From the NCBI GenBank assembly GCA_039707655.1, contig CM077674.1, positions 240,609,904 through 240,673,903 on the forward strand: DNA of 64,000 nt, read 5' to 3'. Position 1 is the stretch's first letter; every line of letters starts with the position of its first letter. The notes below the pieces were generated by a model. That model saw only the letters and a program-made list of their open reading frames with translations. It was not told where the DNA came from and searched no databases. Shown here piece by piece: positions 1 to 11,712 of the stretch. Origin of the DNA: Elymus sibiricus. Its lineage: Eukaryota > Streptophyta > Magnoliopsida > Poales > Poaceae. A program made the position numbers and the translations under genes.

Positions 1-2456
1 TCTTCGGCAATGGCCCTGCCTGCCTGCTTAATTACCCAACAGTTACAGTTAGTGTGATTTACTGGTTTATCCGGGTTGCCATGGATTTGACAAGGCCTAT
101 CCAGAATCTTTTCTAGCTGGGTCGAACTATCCCTATTCCCTTTAAAAGGCCTTTTATGAGGTCCAGACTTAGGATTAGCGAATCCATCATTGACTGTCGT
201 GTCATCAGCATCGCTCCCATTTTGCTTGTTCCGGCACTTGTTTTTGTTTCGCCGCGGCTTCCCATTACCGTCACGAACCTCGGATGTGGTCATCGGGATG
301 TGTGCGCTTTCTGGCCATCCAACTATCCTCACCCGCACAGAAGCATGTCATGAGGGAGGTTAGTGTGGCCATTGTCTTCGGCTTGTCTTGGGCGAATTGC
401 CTTGCCAGACATTCATCATGAATGCTGTGCTTGAAGGACGTGACTGCTTCAGCATCTGGACAATCGACTATTTGGTTCTTCTTAGTTAAGAACCAATTCT
501 AGAACTTCTGGGCTGACTCGCCGGGTTGCTGGATGATGTGGCTTAGATCATCGGCATCCGGGGGCCAAAGATATGTGCCCTGGACATTAGCTTGAAATGC
601 ATCCTCGAGCTCTTCCCAGCTCCCAATGGAGTTCTCAGGCAAGCTGGTAAGCCAATGCCGGGCTGGCCCCTTAAGCTTGAGCGGCAGAAATTTTACGGCG
701 TGGAGATTGTCTCCGTTAGCCATGTGTATGTGGAGGAGAAAATCCTCAATCCACACCGCGGGATCTATAGTACTGTCGTATTGTTCAATGTTGATAGGCT
801 TAAAATCCTTAGGTAACTAATGTTCCATGACTTTGCTAGTGAAGCACATAGGGTACGCCGCCCCTCTGTATCAGGCTGTACTTTGGCAGATCTCAGACGA
901 TAAGCGGCCATGACGCCACTCACGATCGCTGTCCTGCCTGTCCAACTAGGCATGGTATCCCTCGCGCCCGGCGGGCATACGCTCTCGCGTCCCGAAGATA
1001 GAGCGTGTCTGCATTTTGGCGTTCAGCACCTATCGCAGGTCATAAGAGTCTACGGGCGCCTTCCCTTTTCGGCGGGGTGCCAGTGGCGGATCCTGAGTCC
1101 GGGCCACCGACTTGTCATTCCCTCTAGGGGGACGGTCAAGTTTGTAAGAATGTGTTCGGCCCAGCAGTCGAGGAGCTAGTTCTTCATCGTCAGATGACGG
1201 GAACAACTTCCTACATGGGTAGTTTTTGGCTCTTTGGGTCAAACTTCTTGTTCTAACTCGGCAGCCAGGACAGACGTCCACTTCTCGTTGATATTGTCAT
1301 GTTCGGCCTTTAGTTGCCGCTCCCTCATCTTCTGACTTTTGACGGTTGCGAAGAGCAGCTGCCTGTATTCTTCCAGTTCCCGTGGATTATCTGGGATAGC
1401 TAGGTCATCGTACCCAAAGCTATCGACATCCTCTACGGGGTAGTCATTGTCGTCCATGCGATCGTCATCCTCGAGATTGTTCGGGTCATGGTGATCGTCT
1501 GGCTCTCGGGGCTCATCACCCTCAGCTTGATGTTGTTCGGGAATAGCGCCGTCATCGCCGACCACTAGTTGTTCCGGTGTTTTAGGATCTCCATTGGCAT
1601 CAGTGCCATCCACGGCGTTGGCTTCCCTTCCACATCATTTTGACTTCTTGTGGGAGCTTTTGCGCCTGGAGTTATCCCTTCTTGGTTGTTCCCCGTTGCC
1701 TTGCGGGGTATCAACCATGTATACGTCGTAAGTTGACATAGCCGTCCACTTTCCAGTGCAAGTGGATGCGTTGGGCGAGGAAGGCGGGACATCCACATTC
1801 TCGTCAATGTCGTCGATTCCGTCAGAGTCGAAGTCCAACATATTAGTTAAGTCATTGATAGTGGCGACGAAGTGGGTGGGGGGTGGGGCACAAAATCCCC
1901 CAAGCTAGGCATCTGAACTGATTAGATCAAAGGTATCTTCAAAATCCCGATCAGTGAGCCTCAGGTTTCGGATCTAGCCGAGTATCTCAGAATCTGATAG
2001 ATCTACTTCCCGAATAGTTTCAAGATACATCCGAACAGGGGCTGAGCCGAGGTCACGAGGTGATGCCTCCTTGACGGTGGTGGCCAGGGCTAAACCTCAG
2101 TGTTCGGGAGAGGAGATCGGATCCGCGCTCGAAGCCGAGTCTGTGCTGAGACGGGACTATTCAAGAGAGTCCGCAAGTGGCGCAATAGTTAGATCTACGG
2201 AGCCGACGGGGTCTTCGGTTGAGGCCAAAGCCTCGGTCAAAATAGGTTCCCGCCGAAATCGGCGGTGAACTCGAATCTGCCGAACCAGATTGATTGATCG
2301 GGGATGAACACCGCGATCTGTTCTAAATTCCTCGAAGGGTTCACACACAACACGACGTTGCCGGACGCGATGAGCCGGCCAAGGGCCAAGATGCCCATGC
2401 GGCGTGCATCGGTCCTGATGATCAAACGAGCCATTGGCTTAGCTTGATCCACAGAG
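1..2456 (-). pseudogene. gag of element A, degenerate
   Basis: This is the structural (capsid) polyprotein of a Gypsy element, which would package the element's RNA in cytoplasmic particles. The best-preserved block (756-499) has a retrotransposon gag-domain signature, with motifs VKFLPLKLKGPARHWL and GSWEELEDAF. The acidic N-terminal spacer (1613-1239) and the first segment (about 2456-2237, motif ILALGRLIAS) match the order seen in element F. The expected start codon, just inside the leader, reads GTG where F has ATG. Several stops and frame changes separate the blocks. The left edge cuts the gene close to the point where F's copy also ends. It is non-functional as it stands. Confidence 0.8.
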
Positions 2457-2484
2457 GAACTCTCAATGAAAGCACCAACATCGG

Positions 2485-2930
2485 CGTAAAACTGGTAGAC
2501 CTCGGGTAGGGGGTCCCGATCTATGGATCGTAAGCTAATGGTGTAAGGAGGACATGGGAGACGACGATTACACAGGTTTGGGCCCTCTCGAAGAGGAAAA
2601 ACCCTACGTCTTGCTCTTATTGTATTGATGATGAAGTATGGAGTACAGAGTTGATCTACCACGAGATCTATGTCTAAACCCTAAGGTCTAGTTCTGTATA
2701 TGCGTATCTACTACTATGGCTGGGGTCCGGGGTTTATATAGATACCCCAAACCCTAGGGTACACGGAGCCGTCAATCGATCTAGCCTGTCTTAGAGTATG
2801 CGCCAAGTCTTCAGTTGTCCATTCCTTCCACGTATTCTTCGGCCTTCCTTGTCTCCATCGGGTCCGTATGATCAGGCACATGCCCTGGGAGGCCCATAGG
2901 TTTCGGACCCCTTACTCTAGGACTCCCTCA
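2485..2930 (-). repeat. 5' LTR of element A (446 bp)
   Basis: In the sense direction it starts TGAGGGAGTCC and ends near ...CCAGTTTTACG, where the usual terminal CA has decayed. It aligns end to end with the LTRs at 12130-12571 (same orientation) and 30612-31057 (opposite). A TATA-like CTATATAAAC occurs mid-LTR in all three copies. Directly inward, GTTGGTGCTTTCATTGAG marks the leader and primer-site region also seen in F. Confidence 0.85.
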
Positions 2931-3310
2931 AGAATCCTCAAGTGAAACCTATGCCCCTCGGGTCTGACTTTATCATATTTATTAAAACCCTACATTTCCT
3001 TTGCTGTAATTTACTTTACTTTAATTTATTTAGTTTTCGACAACTTGTAGTTTCCATTACCGTTACCATTTACCCTTTACTTTTATCAGTTTTAATTCTT
3101 AACAGTAACGAGTCAAGGGGATTGACAACCCTCTTGTCCGTGTTAGGTGCAATTGTTTGTTTCTTGTTTGCAGTTGCTGATTACGTGATCTTACTTGGTA
3201 CTCCTACTGGTTCGATAAACCTTGGTTCTCACTGAGGGAAATAGTTATCGCTACTATATTCCTTCTCCCTTGCTCTTCAGGGAAAAACCTAACGCAACTC
3301 ACAAGTAGCA
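2931..3310 (+). repeat. 5' LTR of element B, last 380 bp only
   Basis: It matches 8790-9169 closely. Shared landmarks are GTGAAACCTATG, GGTTCGATAAACCTTGG and the terminus AACTCACAAGTAGCA. The upstream 1.2 kb of the LTR is missing because element A inserted at this point. Confidence 0.85.
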
Positions 3311-3321
3311 GGAAAAATTTC

Positions 3322-3339
3322 TGGAGCCGTTGCCGGGGA
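3322..3339 (+). other. Primer binding site of element B (tRNA-Asp type)
   Basis: The sequence TGGAGCCGTTGCCGGGGA lies 11 bp inside the LTR. It complements the 3' end of plant tRNA-Asp (TGGCGCCGTTGCCGGGGA) with one mismatch. The same site, with a different single mismatch, occurs in element H at 41602-41619. Confidence 0.8.
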
Positions 3340-3479
3340 GTCATCATCAAGTATCACCAGGTTGCTTCATTCAAGTCACATTTACTTGTTTTCCTTAGTC
3401 TTTACTTTTATTAGATTTCATTAAAAAATCAAAAACACAAAAATATTTACTTTGCTAGTTTGCTTGCTTAGTTGCTACT

Positions 3480-4247
3480 ATGGCTAGTTCTTCATTTATC
3501 ACCTCTACCCCTGAATTTGATGTACTTAACTTTAAACAAAGAGGGGGAGAGAACTTGAAAGATGCTTGGTATAGGAATTGCAATGCTCAAAATAGATCAA
3601 CTCATAAGCAATCCACCACTGTTCCTCTTTGCAATTTTTATGTGGGTGTTACTCCTTGGTATAGATTCGTGCTTGATACTATTTCTAGAGAAAGTTTTCT
3701 AGGTAGTCACCCCACGGATTCTTATAATGCTATAATAAACTAGGTAGGATCACCACCTATCACAATTAATGAAACTGCATTGACCTTGGAACATGTTATG
3801 CAAAAGTTAGAGGCTATGGAGGATAAGATGCCTACTATTGAGCATATTGAAAATCAAGGCAAAAGGGTCCATCATCAAGTTACTCAATATGGATCTAAGG
3901 TAGGAACTACTTTAAAAATACTAAAAGAAAGGGATCCAATTACCGAAAGAGTGGAACAAAGTCCGGTTAGAATTGACAAGTTGGAACAAATCATTAATAA
4001 CTTGGGTTCCACTTTTTCTTCCATTAAAACTATTGAAAAGACTCCCACTAGTAGGAGATCTAAGCTTATGTATGTTCCTAAGAACAAGGGTGCTTCATCT
4101 AGTGCTTCTTCTAGTAAAGAGAATAAGTATCTCAAAACGATTAGTGTGCACCCAGACTTCATCAATATAATAAAGGAACCTACCATTGAAAATAAATTCC
4201 TCAACTTTATTCCTAGGAGTTTGGTTATTAAAAATATGCTTGCTTAG
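3480..4247 (+). pseudogene. Short gag-like protein of element B, one in-frame stop
   Basis: The ATG at 3480 opens a reading frame that is continuous to 4247 except for one TAG at 3741-3743, giving 87 plus 155+ residues in the same frame. The first part has motif FKQRGGENLKDAWYR, typical of the N-terminus of Athila-like gag proteins. The second part is rich in charged heptad-like stretches (LEHVMQKLEAMEDKM) that could form a coiled coil. At about 255 residues it is far shorter than a full gag-pol and lacks a zinc knuckle. Its presumed role is RNA or particle binding for a parasitic element, which is an inference. Confidence 0.65.
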
Positions 4248-7200
4248 TCTCCTATAAGGTATGAATGTATTATAAAGGAATTGGATCCTGAAGATGACAA
4301 TACTTGAAACAATGCATTATGCCTAGCTAGGGGCATAAAACAATAGCACTTGTTGGGAGGCAACCCAATAGTTATCTTTATTTTTGCTTTTATTTTATGT
4401 TTGTTTGAGTTCACAAATTTTTTTCCTCTTTAATTATTGTGTTTTTATGTTTTAATTAGTGTTTGTGCCAAGTAATACCTTTGGGATGATTTGTAAGATA
4501 GTAGGATTTATGTTGTTTGAAAAATAGAAACTTTTGCTCTCAGTCTGGGAATTTTGTAAATTCGCTGGAATGTCCAATTGATCTGAAATTTTTACACAGT
4601 ATTGTGCTGCACATTTCCCACGTTGTCCTAATTTTTGAAAAAAATTAGAGTTACAGAAGTATGGTTGCTATTCAGATCATTACATACTGTTCTATTTTAA
4701 ACAGATTCTGATTTTGCCGCATAGTTTGCTTGTTTTGATGATGCTATGGTTTATATCGGGGGGTATAAGTCATGGAAATGTTAGAATACATTAGCTATTA
4801 CATGAAAACAAATAATTAATGGGTTTATAATAGTAGCTTAAGTTATGATTTGTTTCTTATACTAATGGATCTCACGAGGTTTTGTTAAGTTTTGTGTGCT
4901 GAAGTTTTCAAGTTTTGCGTGAGACTACTATGGATGAAGGGATAAGGAGCGGCAAGACCCTAAGCTTGGGGATGACCAAGGCACCCCAAGGTAATATTCA
5001 AGGAATACCCAAGCATCTAAGCTTGGGGATGCCTCGGAAGGCATCCTCTCTTTCTTCTACAATTCATCGGTATATCACTCGGAGCTATATTTTTATTCAT
5101 CACATGATATGAGTTTTACTTGGAGTGTCTTGTTTTATAGTTTATTTATTTTTATTTTGAGTTTTCCACAATCATTTCTTGCTGTACACACACCTTTTTG
5201 AGATAGACACACTTTATCGCAATTTATTAGAATATTCTTTGAGCTTCACTCATATCTTTTAAGCTTGCTCTAGTGCTTCACTTATATCTTCTAGAGCACG
5301 GCGGTGGTTTTATTTTGTAGAAATATTTGCACTCTCATGCTTCACTTAAATCATTTTGAGAGTCTTAAATAGGAATTGGTAATGAGCACGGGTTATAAAG
5401 ACTAGTCCCAAAAGGATAGGTATCTAGAAGAGGTATAATTTTTTTTCATGTGGATCACTTGTGAAAACTTTCATGCCATTAAATTTGAAGGTATATGATT
5501 TAGTTATATTGGTGTAATAATGTGAAGGGGTACTGGTCCATGGTCATAATTTAGTAAGAATATCATTATTCAAGGTTTGTTAGTAACTACTCATCTAAAA
5601 TGTCGAATTTGGCATGATCGGGATGCGTGAGCATTTTTTATTTTTGATTGAAATCCTTTGTGTTGTTTGAATCGGGGGCGCTTGATGGTTAAATCCTACC
5701 AACCTCCTCCCTAGAGGCATGCGAGTACTACTTTGCATCTAGGCTAATAAAACTTTTACAATAAATTCATGAGTTCTTTATGACTAATGTGAGTTCATGG
5801 ACAATTACGCACTCCTTCCACATATTTGCTAGCCTCTTCGGTACCGTGTGTTGCCTTCTCACCTCGAGATTGTGTGAACCTTGCCGGTGCATCCAAACCC
5901 CGTGATATGATATGCTCTTTCACACATAAACCTATTCCTCAAAATACGCACTATACCTACCTATTATGGCATTTCCATAGCCATTCCAAGATATATTGCC
6001 ATGCAACTACCATAGTTCCATTATGACATGTGTGTTCATTGTCATATTGCTTTGCATGATCATAAAGCTGACATGATATTTATGGCAAAGCCACCGTTCA
6101 TCATCATTATACATGTTACGCAAGATCATTGCACATCCTGGTACACTACCAGAGGCATTCATATAGAGTCATGTTGATTCAGTTATCGAGTTGTAATATT
6201 GAGTTATGAGTAAATAAAAGTGTGATGATCATCATTATTAGAGCATTGTCCCATTGAGGAAAGGATGATGGAGACCATGATGCCCCCACAAGTCGGGATG
6301 AGACTCCAGACAAAAAATAGAAAAAAGAGAGAGAAAAGAAAAAGAAAAAATGAGAGAGAATAAAAGGAGAGTGAAAAGAAAAAAAGAGGAAAAATGAGAA
6401 AAGAAAAAAAGAAAAACGAGAGAAAAAGAGAGAAGGGACAATTCTACTATCCCCTTATCACACTTGTGCTTCAAAGTAGCACCATGATCTTCATATCGAG
6501 AGGCACATCCTGGTACACTGCCAGAGGCATTCATATAAAGTCATTGTTGATTTAGTTATCGAGTCGTGATATTGAGTTATGAGTAAATAAAAGTGTGATG
6601 GTCATCATTATTAGATCATTGTCCTAGTGAGGATAAGGATGATGGAGACTATGATTCCCCCACAAGCCGGGATGAGACTCCGGACGAAAAATAGAAAAAG
6701 AGAGAGAGAGAAAAGGAAAAAAGGGAGAAGAAGAAAAAAGAGAAAAGAAAAAAGAAAAAAGAAAAAAGAGAAAAGAGAAAAGAAAAAAGGAAAAAAAAGA
6801 GAGAAAAAAAGAAAAGAAAAAATAAATTAGAGAAAAAGAGAGAAGGGACAATGCTACTATCCTCTTACCACACTTGTGCTTGAAAGTAGCACCATGATCT
6901 TTATATTGAGAGTCTCCTGAGATATCATTTTCATATACTAGTGGGAATTTTCATTATAGAACTTGGCTTGTATATTCCAATGATGGGCTTCCTCAAATGC
7001 CCGAGGTCTTCATGAGCAAGCAAGTTGGATGCACACCCACTTAGTTTCATATTGAGCTTTCATACACTTGTAGCTCTAGTGCATCCATTGCATGGCAATC
7101 CCTATTCCTCACATTAATATCGATTGATGGTCTTCTCCATTACCCATTGATCCGCCGAGTTGATGCAAGCCTTTCTTCCTTTTTGACTCCTATACACCTA

Positions 7201-7585
7201 CCACCACCTTCTATGCCATTAAGTGTTAATGTCCATGACTTATGCTCATGTGTTGAGTAAGTTTAAAATGTTGAAACGTGTTAGAAGTATGATACAATTG
7301 CCTGGTTTGACACCATTGGTGCTCATGATTTATACTTATGTGGTGAAGGCAGAGTTATGCCATGCTTTAACATGAACAATGAGTAGGGATGATATTCTCT
7401 GAGCACCGTATATTTTGAATGACATTGATTATGTTCTTGTATTCATGAATGTTATTATGTTGATATTGATTATTTCATTGCTTCTCAACATTTATACCGT
7501 GAAAGGGATTACATTGATAAACATGTTAGGTAACATTCAACATCAAAATTTTTATCATTTACCTACTCGAGGACTTGCAGGAATT
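4248..7585 (+). other. Long non-coding interior of element B
   Basis: No convincing ORF is present. The region starts with GGCATAAAACAATAGC... and TTGTTGGGAGGCAACCC-like text, contains two AAGCTTGGGGATG boxes (about 4965 and 5020), a purine-rich tandem duplication (6131-6911), and runs to the polypurine tract. Much of it aligns by eye with the reverse complement of element H's interior (38200-40700). An example is the CATCGGTATAT and TTTTTATTCATCACATGATATG segments near 5065-5110 and 39890-39935. Conservation of non-coding sequence between two elements suggests a packaging or regulatory role, which is untested. Confidence 0.6.
6131..6911. repeat. Tandem duplication with expanded purine tracts
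   Basis: Two units start at GCACATCCTGGTACACT (6131 and 6503), period 372 bp. Each carries GATGATGGAGAC, then AGAAAAAGAGAGAAGGGACAAT, then CACACTTGTGCTT and ACCATGATCTT. A G/A-only run sits inside each unit (about 6316-6437 and 6684-6847) and has a different length and composition in each copy. Apparent ORFs across these runs are low-complexity artefacts. Confidence 0.9.
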
Positions 7586-7599
7586 AAGCTTGGGGATGC
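7586..7599 (+). other. Polypurine tract of element B
   Basis: AAGCTTGGGGATGC immediately precedes the 3' LTR start TGATATGTCTCC. The same box precedes the 3' LTRs of elements G and H, consistent with the plus-strand priming site of this lineage. Confidence 0.75.
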
Positions 7600-9169
7600 T
7601 GATATGTCTCCAATGTATCTATAATTTTTGATTGTTTCATGCTATTATAGTACCAATCTTAGATACATTTGATGCGATTATATATCATTTTCTGGGACTA
7701 ACCGACTAACTCAGTGCCTAGTGCCATCTCCTTTTTTTGCATGTTTTTGACCTTTTCAGAAAATATTCTTCAAATGACCTAAAAATTTACGGGAGATGTT
7801 TTTGGGCCCGAAGAGGACCAAGGAGCATTGGAGGGAGGCCCGAGGACACAAGAGAGAGCCACAAGCTCGTACGGCGCGCCCTAGGGGGGCGTGCCACGTA
7901 AGCTTGTGGCCCCCTCAGGCATCCAACTGACCTGATTCCACCTCCATATATTGATGTTTGCCCTAAAACCAACAGAGAGCCACCCGAAGAAACTTTTGCG
8001 CTGCCACAAGCCTCTGTTCTTTCGTGATTCCCATCTGGAGACTGTTCCGGCACTCTGCCGAAAGGGGGATCGACTCTGGAGGGCCTCTACACCAACCTTG
8101 CTGCCCTTCTGATGATGTGTGAGCAGTTTGCCACAGACCTATGGGTCCATAGGCAGTAGCTAGATGGCTTCTTCTCTCTTTGTGATGTTCTATACAATGT
8201 TCTGTTCGGAGATCAATCTGATCTATTCGATGTAATACTTTTTGCGGTGAGTTTGTTGGGATTCGATGAATTGTGGGTTTATGAGATTGTTCAATGAAAG
8301 TAATTGATTCAAATCTGAATACTTAATTATGCATTTATAGCTTTGTATTTCTCTCTGATGATTCTGGGTAGTTTGGCCAACTATGTTTATTTGTCTTGCA
8401 ATGGGCGAGGTGCTTTGTGATGCGTTCAATCTTGCGGTGTCCTCACCCAGTGACAGAAGGTGTAGCGAGGCACGTATTTATATTGTTGCCATTAAGGATA
8501 AAATGACGGGGTTGATTCATATTAGTTGAGTTTTCTTTGTCTACATCATGTCATCATACTTCATGCATTACTCTGTTTGTCATGAACTTAATACCTAGAG
8601 AGGCAAGAATAGAAGCGCTCTCGAAGTGGAGTAATAGTAGTAGATGCAAAATTGTTTTGGTATACTTGTCTCGGATGTGATGCCTATATACATGATCATT
8701 GCCATGAATGAAATCATAACTATGCGCAATTCTATCAATTGCCCAACAGTAATTTGTTTACCCATGGTATGCTTTCATTTTCTTCGAGGGGAAGCCTCTA
8801 GTGAAACCTATGGCCCCCGGGTCTACCTTTATCATATTTACTAAAACCCTACATTTCCTTTGCTTCCATTTACTTTACTTTAGTTTATTTAGTTTCAGAC
8901 AACTTGCAATTTCCATTACCGTTACCGTTTGCCCTTTACTTTTATCAGTTTTAATTCTTGCAAGTAACGAGTTAAGGGGATTGACAACCCTCTTGTCCGT
9001 GTTAGGTGCAAGTGTTTATTTCTTGGTTACAGTTGTTGATTACGTGATCTTGCTTGGTACTCCTACTGGTTCGATAAACCTTGGTTCTCACTGAGAGAAA
9101 TACTTATCGCTACTATATTGCTCCTCCCTTCCTCTTCGGGGAAAAACCTAACGCAACTCACAAGTAGCA
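7600..9169 (+). repeat. 3' LTR of element B (1,570 bp)
   Basis: It starts TGATATGTCTCCAATGTATC and ends CTCACAAGTAGCA. The start resembles the LTR starts of elements G and H (TGATACGTCTCCAACGTATC). It contains GGTCCATAGGCAGTAGCTAGATGG and the closing GGTTCGATAAACCTTGG block seen in the 5' remnant. No coding sequence is evident. Confidence 0.9.
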
Positions 9170-9175
9170 GAGACA

Positions 9176-9905
9176 TAACTGTTGTTCCTAATGATAAAAA
9201 TGAACTTATCCCGCAAAGAATTGTAACTTGTTATAGGATGGTAATTGATTTTAGAAAATAAACAAGGCAACTAGAAATGATCATTTCCCTCTGCCTTTAT
9301 TGATCAAATGTTAGGAAGGTTATCTAAGCATACACACTTTTGCTTTCTGGATGGCTATTCTGGCTTTTCTCAAATACCTGTGTCACAGGAAGATCAAGAA
9401 AAAAATTCTTTTACTTGTCCTTTTGGAACCTATGATTATAGATGTATGCATGCACCTGCTACTTTTCAAAGATGTATGACTGATACATTCCCTAATTTCT
9501 GTGAGAAAATCGTTGAGGTGTTCATGATGGGTTTGCCGTTTATGGAACTTCTTTGATGATTGCTTGAGCAACCTTGATAGAGGTTTGCAGAGATGTGAAG
9601 AGACTAACCTCGTCTCGAATTGGGAGAAGTGCCACTTTATGGTAAACAAAGGTATCGTTCTCGGTCATAAAATTTCCGAAAGAGGTATTGAGGTAGATAA
9701 AGCCAAAGTTGATGCAATTGATAAAATGACATGCCCTAAAGATATTAAAGGTATAAGAAGTTTCCTAGGTCATGCTGGTTTCTATAGGAGATTTATTAAG
9801 GATTTCTCTAAGATTCTAGGCCTCTTACCAATCTTTTGCAAAAAGATGTTCCATTCGTTTTTGATGATGATTGTGTAGAAGCCTTCAAAATACTTAAGAA
9901 AGATT
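9176..9905 (+). pseudogene. Reverse transcriptase of element C, broken at the active site
   Basis: This domain would copy element RNA into DNA. The fingers/palm segment RMVIDF (about 9237), LDGYSGFSQIPV and CPFGTYDYR are recognisable. So are LGHKISERGIEVDKAKVDAI (from 9661) and FLGHAGFYRRFIKDFSKI (connection region). Two lesions stand out. The segment between YDYRCM and APATFQRC lacks the usual MPFGLCN-like residues. The catalytic FMDD-equivalent reads ATGATGGGTTTG (about 9525), where a 1-base loss shifts the frame and removes the second aspartate codon. A TGA follows at about 9553. It is non-functional. Confidence 0.85.
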
Positions 9906-10341
9906 TAATTTCTGCACCTATTGTTCAACCACCTGATTGGAACTCACCCTTTGAAATTGTGTGATGCTAGTGATTATGCTATTAGTGCTATTCTAGGCCA
10001 AAGGGATGATAAGAAATTGAATGTAATCCATTATGCTAGTAAAACTTTGGATAGTGGTCAAAGAAGTTATGCCACTACTGAGAAAGAATTTTTAGCAATC
10101 GTATTTGCTTGTGACAAATTTAGGCCTTACATTGTTGATTCCAAAGTTACTATTCACACTGATCATGCTGCTATTAAATATCTTATGGAAAAAAAGATGC
10201 TAAACCTAGGTTAATTAGGTGGGTTCTTTTGTTACAAGAATTTGATTTGCATATTGTTGATAGAAAAGGAGCTGAAAACCCTACAGATAATTTGTCTAGG
10301 TTGGAAAACGTTCTTGATGAGCCACTTCCTATTAATGAATG
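9906..10341 (+). pseudogene. RNase H region of element C
   Basis: This continues RT and would degrade RNA in RNA-DNA hybrids. The readable block 9921-10214 has CDASDYAISAILGQ, YASKTLDSGQRSYATTEKE and [12 protein letters not shown], which hold the D, E and D positions expected of an RT-linked RNase H. A 1-base change at about 10196 (run of A) shifts frame. The remainder, [18 protein letters not shown] and [10 protein letters not shown], follows in another frame up to the stop near 10341. There is no second (plant-acquired) RNase H here, in contrast with element E, which fits an Athila-like rather than Tat-like origin. Confidence 0.8.
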
Positions 10342-10409
10342 ATGATAGTTTTCTTGATGGCAATTAGTTGTGGTAAATGCTTCTACTTCTCGCAATAATC
10401 CTTTTATTC

Positions 10410-11712
10410 AGACTATGCTAATTTCATTGTTTCTAAATACATACCACCTAGTTACACATACCAGCAAAAGAAAAAGTTCTTCTTTGATTTAAGACATTAC
10501 CTTTTGGATGACCCACATTTGTATAAAGAAGGAGTAGATGGTATTATTAGACATTGTGTACCTGAGCATGAATAGGAATAAATCCTACGGAAGTGTCATT
10601 CTGAGGCATATGGAGGACACCATGCGGGAAATAGAACTGCACACAAGGTACTACAATCTAGTTTTTATTGGCCTACTCTCTTGAATGATGCACGTTAGTT
10701 TGTCGTCTCTTGTGATGAATGTCAAAGAATTGGTAATATTGGTGGACGTCAAGAAATGCCTATAAATTATTCACTTGTTATTGAACCATTTGATGTGTGG
10801 GGCTTTGAATATATGGACATTTTCCTTCTTCTAATGGATACACACATATTCTAGTTGCTATTGATTATGTTACTAAGTGGGTAGAAGCTATTCCAACTAG
10901 TAGCGCTGATCATAACACTTCTATCAAAATGCTTAAGGAAGATATCTTTCCGAGGTTTGGAGTCCCTAGGTATTTAATAACTGATGGTGGTTCACATTTC
11001 ATTCATGTGCATTCTGTAAACTCATAGCTAAATATGATGTTAACCATAGAATTGCATCACCTTATCATCCTCAGTCTTGTGGACAGGTTGAATTGAGAAA
11101 TAGAGAAATAAAATTAATTTTACAAAAGACTGTTAATAGGGTCTAGGAAGAATTGATCCAAGAAACTTGATGATGCATTGTGGGCCTACAGAACTGCTTA
11201 TAAAAATCCTATGGGCATGTCTCCTTATAAAATGGTCTATGGAAAAGCATGTCATTTCCCACTGCAATTATAACATAAAGCTTACTAGGCACTTCAGGAA
11301 CTCAATTATGATTTCAAACTTGCCGGTGAAAAGAGGTTATTTGATATTATCTCTTTGGATGAATGGAGAACACAAGCCTATCAAAATGCCAAGTTATTCA
11401 AAGAAAAAGTTAAAAGATGGCATGACAAAAGAATACAAAATGGGAATTTAATGAAGGTGATCAAGTCCATTTTAGATTTTTTGCAGTGAAACTTCTCTCC
11501 AAATGGAAGGGCCCTACATTGTCGAAGAAATTTATCATTTTAGAGCTATCAAAATTCATAATGCCAGGGACACAAATCCGAAGGTGGTTAATGGGCAAAG
11601 AATTAAACTTTATATTTTAGGTACACCCATTAACATAGAAACCAATATCATTCAAACAATGACACCGAAGGAGCACATAAAAGAGACCTTCTTGAATGCT
11701 CCAGAACCCTGA
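10410..11712 (+). pseudogene. Integrase of element C, degenerate
   Basis: Integrase would insert the cDNA into host DNA. The zinc-binding N-terminus is visible as a His-containing stretch near 10590-10630 and CDECQRIG (about 10708). The catalytic core shows LVAIDYVTKWVEAI (from 10852) and ITDGGSHF (from 10975), then CGQVELRNREIK (about 11083). Stops and frameshifts occur at about 10574, 10697, 10838, 11000 and 11144. The C-terminal part (11503-11712) retains GPYIVEEIYHFRAIKIH, a GPY/F-like end module. No chromodomain is seen. Confidence 0.75.

Larger units (their letters stand above)
1..2930 (-). mobile_element. Element A: 5' end of a Tat/Retand-like Gypsy retrotransposon
   Basis: The element reads right to left. 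Its 5' LTR is at 2485-2930, a short leader follows, and gag runs off the left edge of the window. It shares LTR and gag sequence with element F (30612-33596, opposite orientation). The LTR is closer by eye to that of element D (12130-12571) than to that of F. Its outer end at 2930 abuts an LTR remnant of element B, so A appears to have inserted into B's 5' LTR. The second target-site flank lies outside the window. The lineage call is inferred from the gag type and from the antisense gene seen in the related element D. Confidence 0.8.
2931..9169 (+). mobile_element. Element B: Athila-like non-autonomous LTR retrotransposon
   Basis: The order is a truncated 5' LTR (2931-3310), tRNA-Asp primer site, short gag (3480-4247), about 3.3 kb without coding sequence, polypurine tract, and 3' LTR (7600-9169). 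No protease, RT or integrase is present, so B would depend on proteins supplied in trans. The two LTR ends that can be compared (2931-3310 and 8790-9169) differ at several percent of positions by eye, older than E or H. B lies inside element C, because its 3' LTR is followed directly by mid-pol sequence (9170). Its 5' LTR is interrupted by element A. The interior resembles that of element H, read on the opposite strand. Confidence 0.8.

Noticed and set aside
6316..6847. Phe/Ser-rich minus-strand and Arg/Lys-rich plus-strand ORFs in the purine tracts
   Set aside because: These are products of G/A-only low-complexity sequence, with no motif and no conservation between the two tandem units.
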